Shown here: one piece after another, positions 24,684-37,365 of the stretch
Numbering within the stretch: the first letter of the stretch is position 1
Layout: every line of letters begins with the position of its first letter
DNA from: Laguncularia racemosa
Lineage: Eukaryota; Streptophyta; Magnoliopsida; Myrtales; Combretaceae
DNA length: 64,000 nucleotides
NCBI GenBank assembly: GCA_037954665.1
Contig: JBBMOL010000022.1
Span: 1,302,001-1,366,000, forward strand
Direction of reading: 5' to 3'
The notes under the pieces: model-generated
What the model was told of the DNA's origin: nothing
Seen by the model: only the letters and a program-made list of their open reading frames with translations
The model's database searches: none
Translations under genes and position numbers: made by a program

Positions 24684-26161
24684 TGATATGCATAGAAGCT
24701 TAGTAATCACTAGGATGTCAATAATTAATGACGAATCATAGGAAAAGAAAATGGTCTAGCTAACTCATGAGCTACTTGTAAGATATGACACACTTACAGG
24801 TACACATGATTAATATTGCTATGCAATATGACACATAAGCAACAACACTCAGGGGCATGGCCACGATCCTTGTTAAAGGGATTGATAAGAATAAAACAAC
24901 ATAAGAGCAAGAACTCACAAGATGTCAGAAATATTTTTTGTCTTAAATAGATGATAATAATATAGCTTACATATGAAAAGGACTATTTATAATAAGTCCC
25001 TAGGGTTATAATACTATGAGAGGAAAATCCAACTAAGTGCATACACATATATTCTATCTAGTATAATACAAAAATGGTAAAATTGTAAAGAAAAAAAAAG
25101 AAAGAATATTCTTGGGGATGCATGTAGTTGTCAAATGTTAGAGAAAAGTAGGGGTGGGTGCGGTTCAGTTTGGTTCAGTTTTTTCTTTAAACCATACCAA
25201 ATAATAAATTTTTGGTTTGGTTTGGTTTAGTTTATGGATTAAATCATATTTAATTTTTTTGAAAAAGTATATTTCCTTAACATGTAATTTCATATGAGCA
25301 ATATTAAATTAATTTTATAATAACATATATTGATATCATATAAGAAATTAATAAAGTTAATATTCAAGCAACTAAAAAATTTAAATTTATAATACAACTA
25401 ATTTATTCCTTAAGTTAGCATATAATATAAATTTTAAGTCAATTTATATACATATTTTCTAAATTATAGTCATAAAATTTAAATATATGTACTTTTCAAT
25501 AAATATAAACTAAAATTCTTTTAAATGTTATATTACAAGAAAAGAATTTTTTAAGTTAAAAATAAAATATCATTATACTTTTTTCAAAACAGTTTGGTTT
25601 GATTTTATGGTTTAGTTTGTATTATTCTTCCAAACCAACCATAAATTTTTGTTTAGTTTAGATTGGAAAATTTTTAAACTAAATTGCAAAAAACACCGTA
25701 TTTGGTTTGGTTTAACTCATTTTGCGAATTGGTTCAATTTAACTAGTTTTTTTGCTTACCCCTTGAGATAGGTGTCATTGTAATACTAGACGCATTTTTA
25801 GTAGAAAAAGACAAATTGTTTGGGCATTCATCAAAATTGATGAGAGTAAGACTTCAACAAATAGGTCGAATGGTGGCTTGGCCAACTCTAAGAGGGGTCG
25901 ATGAATGGTACGGTAGGTTACTTGGAGCTGTTCAAGCTTCAAGGCCAATTGGACTAGGATTCCCAAGGTAGGATAGGTGGGGCTTCCTCATCTTGGATGG
26001 AAATGGGCATCTAGTAGTAGCTTGATGGATGATGGGAGAGGAACCCATGGAGGTAGGCAGGTTCATCTTCGACTGGTTGGCTAATGAGTATCCTTTGGGT
26101 CAAGTTTTGAAGCCCATGTATTCTAGCTTGAGTGATAGCTCTAGTAGTTAGATTACTATCA
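24684..26161 (-). repeat. 3' LTR of E2, interrupted by a MITE
   Basis: Runs from TGATATGCATAG (24684) to TTACTATCA (26161); matches 36552-37365 plus 41761-41802. Its integrase-proximal end, read on the minus strand, continues the pol frame with RAITQARIHGLQNL until a stop at 26011. Confidence 0.82.
25150..25765. mobile_element. hAT-type MITE, copy 1 (616 bp)
   Basis: Ends AGGGGTGGGTGCGG and GCTTACCCCTTG form a short imperfect inverted repeat; flanks agaaaagt and agataggt match at six of eight bases. The subterminal regions are rich in GGTTTGGTTTGGTTT-type motifs. It is collinear with 34989-35664 throughout and has no coding capacity. The related E2 right LTR lacks it, giving an empty-site comparison. 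Confidence 0.75.
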
Positions 26162-26624
26162 TTCCCTTGGGGGTTTTGAGGGTTTTCCCTCAAGTCTAGA
26201 TATTTTTCAAGGATGTCTTGGAACATATGGAGCTAGGTCACTAATGTTGAAGGTCGATGACACTCTATAGCAATTAGATAGGTTAAGTTTGTAAGCATTG
26301 TCATTGATCTTTCGAAGAACCTTAAAGGGTCTATTAGCTCGAGGTGATAGTTTGTTTGCTCTATGACTAGGGAATCTATCCTTACTAAGGTGAATCCATA
26401 GTATGTCTTTATGATTGAAATTCACACCCTTTCTTCCTTGGTTTTTGAGCTCTTATTGCCTTGCCATCACTTTGGTTAGCTGTTTGGATGCCTTTCAATG
26501 TAACTGCTCAATCTCTTGAGCTCGATTAATAGCATTACAAATTTCTGCCTTCGAGGCCAGGTTGGAGATAATACCCATAGGTACAGATGAATTGCTACCA
26601 TAAATGACCTTGAATGGGGACTTA
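26162..26624 (-). pseudogene. E2 integrase C-terminal region
   Basis: Reads LSPRANRPFKVLRKINDNAY and STFNISDLAPYVP, the GPF-type and FNISDL motifs that end Ty3/gypsy integrases. A frameshift near 26215 separates it from the LTR-encoded tail. The upstream part of the integrase lies beyond the solo LTR at 26630-27647: SPF at 26615-26624 continues the HSSTS frame at 27653. Confidence 0.75.
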
Positions 26625-26629
26625 CTGGT

Positions 26630-27647
26630 TGATAGGAATCAGCCTCCCACGGGACCTATCACCAGGGCCCGAGTTAAGGGTCTCCATAATTTAGTTTTGA
26701 GAATTTTGCTTGAGGAACCTCATCTTGAGAAAACTAATCTATTTTCTAAATCTTTACATTATGATTATAATGCATTTCAGTAGGCTCACTTATCAGTCCT
26801 ACAAGGATACCAAATCACCTATACTTTTGAGTGAGTCAGGATTCTCAACGGGGCTAATTCAAAAGTATCTTGAAGACTGGCATCATGAAGATTCATTTCT
26901 TTATATATTTCTCCTTTGTATGGACTATTTTATGTTGTATTTTTCTTTTGGGACACTTTCATTTTATTGTAATTTCCATTTAGGGCCAGCCACCTTAAAA
27001 GTGTCAAACTTGTAATTTTGACTATTTTCTAACCCTAAGAGTAGCAAGTATAAATACTTGCTTATAGTAGGGTTTGAGAAGGCCATTTTTGCAGATTAGA
27101 CACAAACACTTAACATGTGGGAACTAGGGTTCATCCTAGTTCTAATTTTCTTATCAATTTTAACCCAAGAATTGGAAATTGTGGCGAGTACAACAAGGGG
27201 AAATTGTGAGTTATATCAATTTCTTTCTTGTTTTTTTTTTTTCATTTCATCTTTAGTGAGTCATATCTAGGGTTGATTTGGAGTTTCTTGGACATATTTG
27301 TGATCGCAATTTGTGAACAATTATTTTGTTAAAGATTGATTGTTCTTTAGTACTTGAAATCAACATCATTTCATTGTTGGCGTGAATTGGAATTGTAGAA
27401 GAAATTAGAGTCACGGTTTTGATCAATCCCTTTTGGTTTGACTCATGTGGATTTCAATTATTCTTGTTGTTATATGGCGAAGATTACATATATGGATTGC
27501 AATTGCATCATTTGATCTTTGGTGTTCATCAAAATTCCAAAAAAGGTTCACATAAATTGTCCTCCAATTGGACCGGTTTGTATTAGGGTTGTGGTTTGTT
27601 TTCTTTGATTCATTTGATTGTGCTTGGACTTGGTTTTGAGCACATCA
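26630..27647 (+). mobile_element. Solo LTR K (1018 bp) inserted in E2 integrase
   Basis: Begins TGATAGGAATCAGCC and ends GAGCACATCA, flanked by ctggt on both sides (26625-26629 and 27648-27652), so it is one clean insertion reduced to a single LTR. It lies in the opposite orientation to E2. Its first 130 bases stay open and encode PTGPITRARVKGLHNLVLR, the pol tail of its own family. A core promoter candidate lies at 27043-27062, and the end sequence is shared with elements C and D. Confidence 0.88.
27043..27062 (+). promoter_or_regulatory. TATA box inside a perfect inverted repeat (LTR K)
   Basis: AGCAAGTATAAATACTTGCT: two 9-base arms around AA, with the TATAAATA box at the centre. The same structure recurs in the LTRs of C and D. 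Confidence 0.6.
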
Positions 27648-27652
27648 CTGGT

Positions 27653-30600
27653 GGAACTATGTGTTGATTTGTTGCAAGTAAACTCAACAATTGATAAGCA
27701 CAAGTCATAATTGGTAAGATTTTTGTCAACTGTAACTCGGAGGGGGGGTACTCAAGGTTTGTTGATGACTTCACTCTAGCCATTTGTTTGTGGGTGGTAG
27801 ATAGTGCTGAACATTAACTTCATGCTTAATCTCTTCCACAATCCCCCCTTAAAAGAAGCTAAAAAATTTTAGGTCCCTATTTGAGACGATGTTGTAAGGT
27901 ACTCCATGTAATCTCATGATCTCTTGCATAAAAAAGTTAGTCACATATAACACATCATCGATTTTATGGCAGGGGATGAAGTGGACCATCTTGCTAAACC
28001 AATCTATGACCACCATGATAAAGTTTTGTTTATGAGGTGTCTAAGGTAACCCTATGGTGAAATCTATACTTAGGTTGGCCTATGGTTGGTTGGGGATTAG
28101 TAATGGCAAATATTCCCCATAAGGTTATTTCTTTCCCTTTGCCCTTTTGTAAGTGGCACACTTCGTTAGTACCTTATGCACATCTTTCATGAAACAGGCC
28201 AATAAAAATGTTCATTCAATAATTCATTAGTTCTCTTCTCTCTAAAATGACCTACTAATCCTCCTATATGAGATTCCTTAATCAGCAGCTCTCTTATTGA
28301 GCTAGTCAATATGCATAATTGTCTTCTCTTATACAAGTATCCATTGTCCATGAAATAACCATCAACATTGATTTCAGCTTTACACTAGCCCATGATGGGT
28401 CCAAATTTCTCATCTTGTTTGTAGTGCTTGATCATGCCTCTAAAGCTTAAGATCTTTGTTTGCAATGTGGTGATCAATATGTGCCTTCTGGACAAGGTGT
28501 TCGCTACTATGTTGGTACTTTTGGACTTATACTTGATCACATAAGATAAAGTTTCTAGGAACTTGGCCCATTTAGCTTGTTTACAAGATAGTTTGTGTTG
28601 ACCTCACAAGTACTTGAGTGATTTGTGGTCAGTATAGATTACAAACTCTCAAGGTAGTGGATAGTGTTGCCAAATAGTGAGTGTTCACACTAAGGAGTAG
28701 AACTCCTTGTCATACATTAAGTAATTGAGTGCAGCATCACTAAGCTTTTCACTAAAATACGTGATAGGATAGCTCTAATTGTAACTCTTGACGTGTTGCA
28801 CTCTAGCTCAAACACCTTCTTAAAATCAAGTAGCACAAGGACTGGAAAGTGGTGAGCTTCTCTTTGGTCTCTTCAAAACTTCGTTGCACCTTCTCTTCTA
28901 AACTAAACTGTACATCTTTTTTGGTTAGCTTTATAAGAGGTGCAATTATGGTACTAAAGTTATGAATGAAATGCCGATAAAATGACACAAGTCCATGAAA
29001 GCTTCTCACATCAGAGGTATTCTATGGGGTTGGCCAGTCACGAATAGCTCGGAGTTTCTCCTTATTAACCTTTACTCCTCCATTTCCTACCACAAACCCC
29101 AAAATTATGACCTCGTATTGATAGAAACAACGTTTCTTCAAGTTACCAAATAACTACTTAGCTTGGAGGATACTTATGACCTCTTGTAAGTGCTTCACAT
29201 GTGTCCATAGGTCAAGACTATAAACTAGGATGTCATTAAAGTACACAACGATGCATTTTCTAATCAATGCTCTCAACATGTGGTTCATTGATCTCATGAA
29301 CATATTTAGTGCATTGGTTAGACCAAAGGGCATAACTAACCATTCATAGAGACCATGCTTTGTATTGAAGGTTATCTTCCATTCATCACCTAGGCTTATA
29401 CATATTTAGTGGTATCCACTCTTTAGGTTAATTTTTGAGAAGACACGAGCACCTTAGAGCTCATCCGGTATATCATCCAACTTCGGAATAGGATACCTAT
29501 ATTTGAAAATGATCTTATTGATAGCTCAACTGTCTATACATATGTGCCATGATCCATCCTTCTTTAGGACAAGTAGAGAAAGTACCATATAGGGGCTCAT
29601 GCTCTCTCTTACATAGCCTCATTTTATTAGCTTGTTTACATGCTTCTTCAACTTAGTAGCCCAATTAAGGTCGTACAATATGCATGCCTATGGGGGTAAT
29701 GCTGCATTGGGCTGTAAATCAATACAATGCTTTGTGCCTTATAATGGAGGTAAGGCTTTTGGAAAATCCTCGAGAAACAAAAATCTGAACTTGTTTAATA
29801 GATCTCCAATCTCCTTTGGTAAGGGCATTTGGTCTCTCAATATCTAACAACCTTCTAACCAATAGGAACATAGGTACATCCAGCTCTAGTGACTGTATGA
29901 GCTCACTTTATGATAAAATAAGAGCCCTCTTTTAGGCTTGGTTCAATTGAGCTTGGGTATCCTTCACTTTGCTTGGTGTCATGGGTTGTAGCATGACCTT
30001 TCTTCCATCCTCTTGAAAAGCATATGTATTCCTATACCCATTATGCATAACTCTTCGGTTGAACAACCATGGTCATTTAAGAAGCATGTGGGATGTAATC
30101 ATGGTTAGGATGTTATAAAAGACTTTATCCTAGTACCTATCCCCAATGGATATAGGTACTTAGACCTATTAGGTAACATGAAAAGCTCCTTTTTCATCAA
30201 GTTAACGCAACTTGTATGGCTTTGGATTTTTTAAGGCTAGCAACTTTAGTTGTTTTACCATGGATGTAATAGCCACATTGGTGCAACTTCCCCCATCAAT
30301 GATCAATGCACATAACTACCCCTCAACCTTACATATAGTGTGAAAAGATTCTCTCTCTACCTATTAGCAGTTTAAGGTGAGACACTGAAAGCTCTTCTTA
30401 ACACAATGTTCAAGAAAAATATTTGCTTAGCATATACATCAACATCATCATCACTAAGAACCTCTTCAATAAACTTTACTCTTGCCTCCTCCTCTTCTTC
30501 TTCTTCTTCATTAACACTATTAACCTCTATTATGGGTGCTTCACCTTTCAAGATCATAGCTTGGCGATTCGGACATTAGGCAATAGCATGTCCAAAACCC

Positions 30601-30669
30601 AGGCACTTGAAGCTTTTTATTTAGCTCATCTTCCTTTTCAAGCTCTATCCTTCTTCTCCTCATGATGTG
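27653..30669 (-). pseudogene. E2 protease-RT-RNase H-integrase remains
   Basis: From right to left on the minus strand: a CCHC knuckle (FKCLGFGHAIA, near 30560-30620), an acidic linker, a protease active site IIDGGSCTN (30285-30310), reverse transcriptase with LLVLKKDGSWH and VMPFGLTNA (29300-29570), then a catalytic box reading VVYFNDILVYS (29225-29255), RSFHGLVSFYRHF (28960-29009), RNase H near 28440-28840, and the integrase zinc-binding and core regions to 27653. The usual (Y/F)XDD is FND here, so the first catalytic Asp is Asn. Numerous stops and frameshifts leave open stretches under 75 codons. Related to plant chromoviral-type pol. Confidence 0.8.
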
Positions 30670-33600
30670 TGTCATGCCTTAGAGGGGTTTCCACTATAAG
30701 TTATCGCATCTCATGTATACCTGTGATGCGATAACCATCTTATAAGTCAGAGGTTGCAAGACTCTAATTAAGTCTCTTTTAGTCATAATACATATAACTA
30801 ATTATTATATAAAAATAGATAAGGAGATTAGTAATCCATAGTCACAAGAATCGCAGAGAATTGATATCCTCCACCAAATCGTAAAATTGGGTAGTTACAA
30901 TCTTAAAGAAGTCTAGGTTCAAATAATGTTTAAAGGTAAATATATTTTGAAAAGAAGGAATATACAAATTCCACAAGTTCTTGTTACTCTATCTAAATCT
31001 TAGACCGATAATTACTTTATTTTATGCTTGTTCATTGATATTTGAGTTTGAAGCTTTCATCGGTTGATTCTTAGCCCATTCTCGGCTTTAGGCTTAACCT
31101 ATAAAAGAAAAGATGTTTGGGGGGGAGGGGGTAAGTTATAAAGCTTAGTGAGCTATATCCTCTTATTGAACCGATAAGCAATAATCAAGCAAGTTATTTA
31201 ATCAAACATATGCCATGCACGAGTAATCACATGAATGCAATAACATATACGGTTTAACGGACACCATATACAGCACGAATTTAATGCCTTCTATTGCCAG
31301 GGGTTGGGAAATCACGAACTAAATGTTGGCTCCAGGCTCTAATGACCCTAGGCTGTCTTTTGAGATGATTCATAAAGTCTATATATATATTTGAAATATA
31401 CTTCAATAGACTTGAAAATACATATATATGTACTAAGCTCTTCATGGGTTACAGATCATGAAAGGCTCGCAAGCCATCACCCTTAAGTGATGAATCCACG
31501 GACTAGGAAATCTTAGGTCTCAATCAGAGGGTAGCATTTTTCGGGTTCCACTTAATTCCTAAAGGTCGAGACAAGGTGTACTTATGGAATGCATCCTCCA
31601 TGGGGCTTTTCCATACTGCTGTGTGATGCTGATGACCTTCTTACATATAGGACTTTGTGATGCATGATTCATTTTATTTAAGGCAAAATAGACTTAAGTT
31701 AGATTATTTGGTGTCTACGATAATTTAAACAGACACTCATAATTTCTATAAGCTAAATATAGGGGAAAAGAAAAACCAATTAACTAAGTATAATTAAGTT
31801 CAATTGGCATCTAAATACGACATTCAAGCACATACAATACCCCATGTTACCCCCACATACAGATCTAGTTCATATGTAAGATATTTACAACATGTAGCTG
31901 CATTAATTATAAACAAAAGCAAGGTACAGTAATCATCAGATTTTTCATTCACTCGGCCATATGGTCTTTAGTCAAAATAGTTAGGTGGCAGATTGTCCTC
32001 GAATAACACGTCACCTAACAAGACAAAATATTTTTATAAGTTTAGGTTAGGAACTAGCCTATATTAGTTTTGCTAGTTTTGACGGTTTTTTAGGTTTTGA
32101 AGGTTTTAGTACTTTCTTGATAACTTTTTCAATTTAAGTTCAATTTTCACGTATTTACAATCATTTTAAAGGGTTTTGATTGTTCTTTCTATTTCCAAAG
32201 TCATTTTGATTATTTGAACTTCAAAACATTGCACTAGTTCTCGAATAGATTGGGTGCACCTAGCGTATGTTTGGTTTAAGGCTTCTTTTTGTCTAATTTG
32301 TTCTACTAACCTAAAGGAATTAATACTAACCATTTGGAAAATTTTTGGGACCTCTAAATGGTATGTTTATCTTTTTTTTCCTTTTGGAAATTCCAGACTT
32401 TAGCATAAGGATTTCATATGCCTTTTTCTAATGCTTTGGTTGCACTTTTCCTTTTTTGTTTGTGTTAGTTTGGTGTTTTCTTTTTGGATTTTTAATTTTC
32501 GAAATTTTCTAATGATATCTTGGCCTTCTAAGGTTCTAGAAAAAAAGAGATTTCCATATTTAATTAGGTCTTGATCATGGTTTTAGGTTCTTGGATACAT
32601 CTTGCCCCTTTTTTTTCTAAATTTTCACTATAAAGAGGGGTCCTTTCTTTCCACATAAATTTCCTATGACTTAGAAGGCATGAAGTAGATAAAAAATATA
32701 CTTGGTTAGCCCCTTATCTTAGGCATTCAAAAGCACCAAGAGTCTCCAAATTCTGGTCTTTATTGATTTTTCTAAAAGCTTCAACATACAAGCTCAAATG
32801 AAAGGTGACGTTTCATTGTTTTACATCTTAAATGGTATCACACTTCAAACTCATTTCCTAAGCTAAATATATTTTGAATATATATGGAAAATTACAACAT
32901 CAAGGTAACATAACTCTACTCTAATTTGTGAAATCAAAATATTTCAAGAAAAAAAAATAGCATCAACATGAAAGCATAAAGCCTATTCATTGCAGCTTAA
33001 GAATGTTGGGATCCTCCTCCTTCTACTTCCTCTTGGGGGGGTTTTAAGTTCTAATTTTCCTAGGATCCTTAGCCCCCTTAATTCCCTCTTGAGTAGTGTT
33101 AATTATACCAAAAATTGGGCTAGAATAGAGGTGGTTAGAGGTATGATCAGAAGGTGAAATTTGTGGGTGTACAACGGGCGAAGAGTAGGGTATGGTTTGG
33201 GAATCTCCTTTGATCCAATTTTTGGGTGAGTGTGATTTGGGAATCTCCTTTAATCCAATTTTTTGGTGAGTATTTGGGGATCTTTAGAGATTTCTTGAAG
33301 ATGTTTTTCTTGTTTCAATGCTTCAGAAGGATGGGGGTTTCACACAGAGATCAAATGGTGATAACATTAGAATGGAAAGCTTAGAAGAAAGGGGATTGGT
33401 GATTGCAGTTTAGAGGGGGCTGTTTGATTCAATTTTTAGGAAGGTGTTTAAGTGTTTTTGGTTAATTTTTTTGAGAGTGTTTTCTTTGGAAAATTTTCAA
33501 AAAGAAGAGAGGTTTTACATATAGAATAGATGGGAGACAAATCGAATGTTTAGTAGCTTGCTTAAGGGGGGTTACTCCTTCGTCCTTAGCTTGGTTCTTT

Positions 33601-34708
33601 AGGTAAGAGCTTTATCTACTGGGTAAAGAGTTTAATCCTAAGGGGACATGTCTACAAATTGAGGGGATTTTCATCAGATTTGGCTCCTCCTTTTCCCTTA
33701 AGTCTAATCTTTAATTGTCCTTGCATTTAGTTTAGCTAATCTAGTTAGTTTTTAGTTGGTTTCCATAGTTGCTTCCTAGCTGGTTCCACATGGGCTCTTG
33801 GTAGATTTGAGGGCCGTTTTGATGGATCAATTTAGGCTTGAGATCTAGTCTTTTGATAGTTCAAATGTTGCCATTTTTCTCCTCCTCTCAATGCCACTTA
33901 TAAGGATTGTTTAGGGTCATGTTTTCCTATTTTTGTTTTGCCCAATTTGATTGTTTAGTAGAGTTGGATTTAATTAAATTTTTGGGTCTTTTTATACTAA
34001 TTATAGGTTTGTTCGTTATCATTTAAGTTTTGGTTTCATTTGGATCAAATCTTAGGTTTTTTCTAAGCTCAACGTTGACTATTCTCAATTCTGAAGGAAA
34101 TCCTAATGTCGACGGTTGGTTCTAAGAATTTGGGAATTGAATTTGGGCTTTTTGAGCAACCAAATTCAAGTTTGGTTTTCCTAAGGCGATGTTTTATTGT
34201 CGGGGTTTGGTTAGGTTTCAAGTTCCTTAGGTTTAGATACATTAGTTGGTTTATGTATCGCAAGACAAATCTAATTTTGTAGTTAGGTTTTCGTATTCGT
34301 TTTCTAATGTATTTCTTGATATTGTCCTTCATACTAATTTGTGAATTGTATTTTTTTTTTAGGTTTTCAATTTGTTATTATTGTTATTTTTTTGGACTTG
34401 GGTTTAAGTTTGGAGTTTAATTTATCGTTTTTGGTGTTTGTTATTTAAATTAGAGTTTGCATTATTGATTTGGGGTATACAAGTTGTTACGGGGTCTTGA
34501 ATTCCTATTCTAAGGCTTAGATTTTTGGGTTAAGGTTTGAGATATTATTTTATGTTTTAGGGGTCAATTTAGGATTTTCATAGAATATTTTGGAGTTATA
34601 GAACCTAGTTCTTTGGTATAGGATTAAATATCCAATTGATTCTTAGAAATGTCTTTATGATTTCTTCTAACGATTTATTCCCTATTTCGGAATTTTGTGG
34701 GGTTTACA
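30670..34708 (-). mobile_element. 4.0-kb solo LTR-like block (Tekay/Del-type) inside E2
   Basis: Ends TGTCATGCC and GGGGTTTACA, flanked by atgtg (30665-30669) and aggtg (34709-34713), four of five bases alike. Read on the minus strand it opens TGTAAACCCC and closes GGCATGACA, resembling the very long LTRs of Tekay/Del chromoviruses. A motif TTATAAAGCTTAGTGAGCT (31137-31155) is, as I recall, common in those LTRs. No gag or pol sequence is present and the ORFs are short and unsupported. E2's zinc-knuckle coding stops on its left and gag coding resumes on its right, confirming an insertion. Confidence 0.65.
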
Positions 34709-36520
34709 AGGTGTCTTTCCATTCCACCACTTTTCCTCTCTCATTAGGCCTCCTCTCCATTGGCCTCAATGAGCTTAAGGGCCAATCATCACCATAACTT
34801 GGTGAATCCTTACCAGCACTGCAAAACTTAATGCTAGTTTGGTTGGGTAGAGCATCTCAGCTAACATGAGGTTTGCTCAAATCCATGCATCTTTGTCGCT
34901 CCACTCTTTATGCTAAACAGATAGCATCATCTAGAGTGTTCATAAGGTGCAGCTTTACCACATCAACAATCTTATACTTCAATCCAGCTAAGGGTGGGTG
35001 CGAATCGGATTAGTTCGGTTTTTTCTTCGAATCAAACCATAAAAATATAGTTTGGTTTTTCAATGCTTCAAATTGGATCATACAATGCGGTTTCAAATTT
35101 TTTCCAAATCATAAAATTTTAATTTAGTTTATAGATTAAATCATATTTTGTTTTCTAAGAAAGTATATTTACTTAACATGCAATCTCATATGAGTACTAA
35201 ATTTATTTAATAACAACATATATAAATATTATATAAGAGATTGATAAAGTCAATATTCAAGTAACTAAAAAAATTTTAAAGATGCAATATATCTAATTCA
35301 CTCTATAAGGTTGTATATAATATAAAATTTGAATTAACCTATATACATGTTTGTTAAATTATGGTTATAAATTTTAAATACATATACTTTTTAATAAATG
35401 TAAAGTAAAAATTCTTTTAAATGTTATGTTACAATTAGAGTTTTCTTAGTCACACGTAAAATATCATTATATTTTGTCAAAATGATTTGGTTCAGTTTTA
35501 CAGTTTGGTTTGGATTATCCCTCCAAACCAATCATAAATTTTTGGTTTGGATCAAATTGAAAAATTTTAAAACAAATTGCCAAAAAAAGAAAAACCATAT
35601 TTTTTTGTTTGGTTTAATTTAATTTACATATTGGTTTGGTTTGTTGGTTTTTTTGCCACCCTTAAATCTAGCAATGAATCAAGCTATAGTTCGGTCCTTT
35701 AGCTTTTCTACCCTGCATCGAATCATCAATATTTGAAACTCTTTAACATAATCATCAACACACATGCCTCCTTACATAAGGGTTTAAAGCTTCTTAAATG
35801 CTTTCTGAATGTAGTAATCTAGGACAAACCTCCTCAACATCCTCTTCACCTCGGTCTACGACCTTATCTCAAGATCCCTAGGTTAAGCTTCTTGTGGCCA
35901 ACAAGTTCTTCCACCATAATGCTGCATATCCCAAAAAATCTAAGGTAGCTAGTCTTACTTTTATAGCTTCTTCCTACTCATGACACATTGACTTCATCTT
36001 CCCAATCTAAATAGTCATCTACGTCTCCACTTCCTAAAAATGGAGGGATTTGTATCTTTACGTTCTCCTACCCTCTAGGAACTTGTGCACCACACATCGC
36101 ATAGTTCTCATTGAAATTATCTCCAACTCCTTCATCTAACTCATCTTCAGCATCAACAAACCACCTCATACCTAGATCTCTCCTTATTGTACCATTTTGA
36201 TCATTTTAGCGTGGGTTTACTAGTTTTTTTTTGTTGTTTTGAGCTTTATTAACTCCTACATTAGCTTGGTTATCAACCAATCATTGCATAGTGACTACTA
36301 CATTGGCAACAATGGTGGTCAACTCTTGAATTTACTCATAAGTAGATCTCGCATTTTAAGCAGCATGCCTTCCATGGTCATGTGCATCACTTTTGAAGTC
36401 TCCAATACCTCTCTATACACTAGGATTTGACAATTCGTACTACATAGTAGTAACCATTACTTGGCTTAACAACTTAGTAGCAAGAGCAACACTATTACAA
36501 TTGCAACTACACTCCATCTT
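34709..36520 (-). pseudogene. E2 gag remains, split by a MITE
   Basis: Reading leftward from about 36520, frames with many stops resemble the gag of element C and F: a core near 35700-36060 with DDYVKEF-like and IMIRC-like segments, then, beyond the MITE, IAWFIAGLKYKIVDVVKL-like coding (34900-34988). It lies between the primer site and the zinc knuckle. No open stretch exceeds 60 codons with family similarity. The assignment rests on order and on parallel sequence in C (39100-40130) and F (53330-54110). Confidence 0.6.
34989..35664. mobile_element. hAT-type MITE, copy 2 (676 bp)
   Basis: TAAGGGTGG at the left end is repeated inverted as CCACCCTTA at the right. Flanks aatccagc (34981-34988) and aatctagc (35665-35672) form an 8-bp TSD with one mismatch, the hAT hallmark. 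Collinear with copy 1 at 25150-25765, including internal CATATGAG and AATTCTTTTAAATGTTAT stretches. No coding. Confidence 0.85.
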
Positions 36521-36530
36521 CGGAACTTAT

Positions 36531-36543
36531 GCTTTGATACCAA
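36531..36543 (-). other. Primer binding site of E2
   Basis: On the minus strand TTGGTATCAAAGC begins 8 bases inside the 5' LTR end, resembling the complement of the initiator tRNA-Met 3' end (TGGTATCAGAGC). Confidence 0.75.
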
Positions 36544-37365
36544 GAAAAGGATGATACACCTAGGAGCTAAGTAATCACTAAGGTATAAAAAATCAGGGAT
36601 GAACCAAAGGAAAAGAAAATGGGTTTAGCTAACTCATGAGTTACTTGCAAGATATGGCGCACTTATAAGTATACATGACCTAAGGTTGCTACTCAATATA
36701 ATGAACAAGCAACAACACTTTAGGGCATGAGCCACAATCCTTGCTAAAGGGATTGATAGAAAGTAAAATAACTTAAGAGCGAGAACTCACAATAGGTCGA
36801 AAATGTTTTCTGTATTAAAGAGATGATAATAATACAATATACATATGAAAATGAATATTTATAATAAGTCCCTAGAGTTACAATACTAAGAGAGGAAAAT
36901 TCAACTAAGTACATGCAAATATACCTTATCTAATATAATATAACGGGGTAAAATTGTAAAGAGATAAAAAAGAATATTCTTTAGGATGCATGTAGTTGTT
37001 AGATATAAGGGATAAGTGTCATTGTAGTACTAGATGCATTCTTGGTAGAAAAAGACAAACTGTTTGGGCATTCATTTGAATTGACAAGAGTGAGACTTTT
37101 CAGCAAACAAGATAGATAATGGCTTTTCCGACTCTAGGAGGGGTTGATAAGTGGTATGGTAGGTTGCTATGAGATGTTCGAATTTTTGAGTCCATATAAC
37201 TGGAATTCTTAAGGTAAGCACGATGGCGCTTCCTTAACCTAGATATATATGAGCATTTAGTAGTAGCTCGGTGGATGATGGGAGAGGAACCCATGCAAGT
37301 AGGCGAGTTCATATTCGGTTAGCTAGCTAGTGAGTATCCTCCAAGTCAAGTTTTGAAGCCTCTAA

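Noticed and set aside
28803..29009. Stand-alone small protein gene
   Set aside because: RSFHGLVSFYRHF is the RT connection region of E2; it is a surviving open fragment, not a gene.
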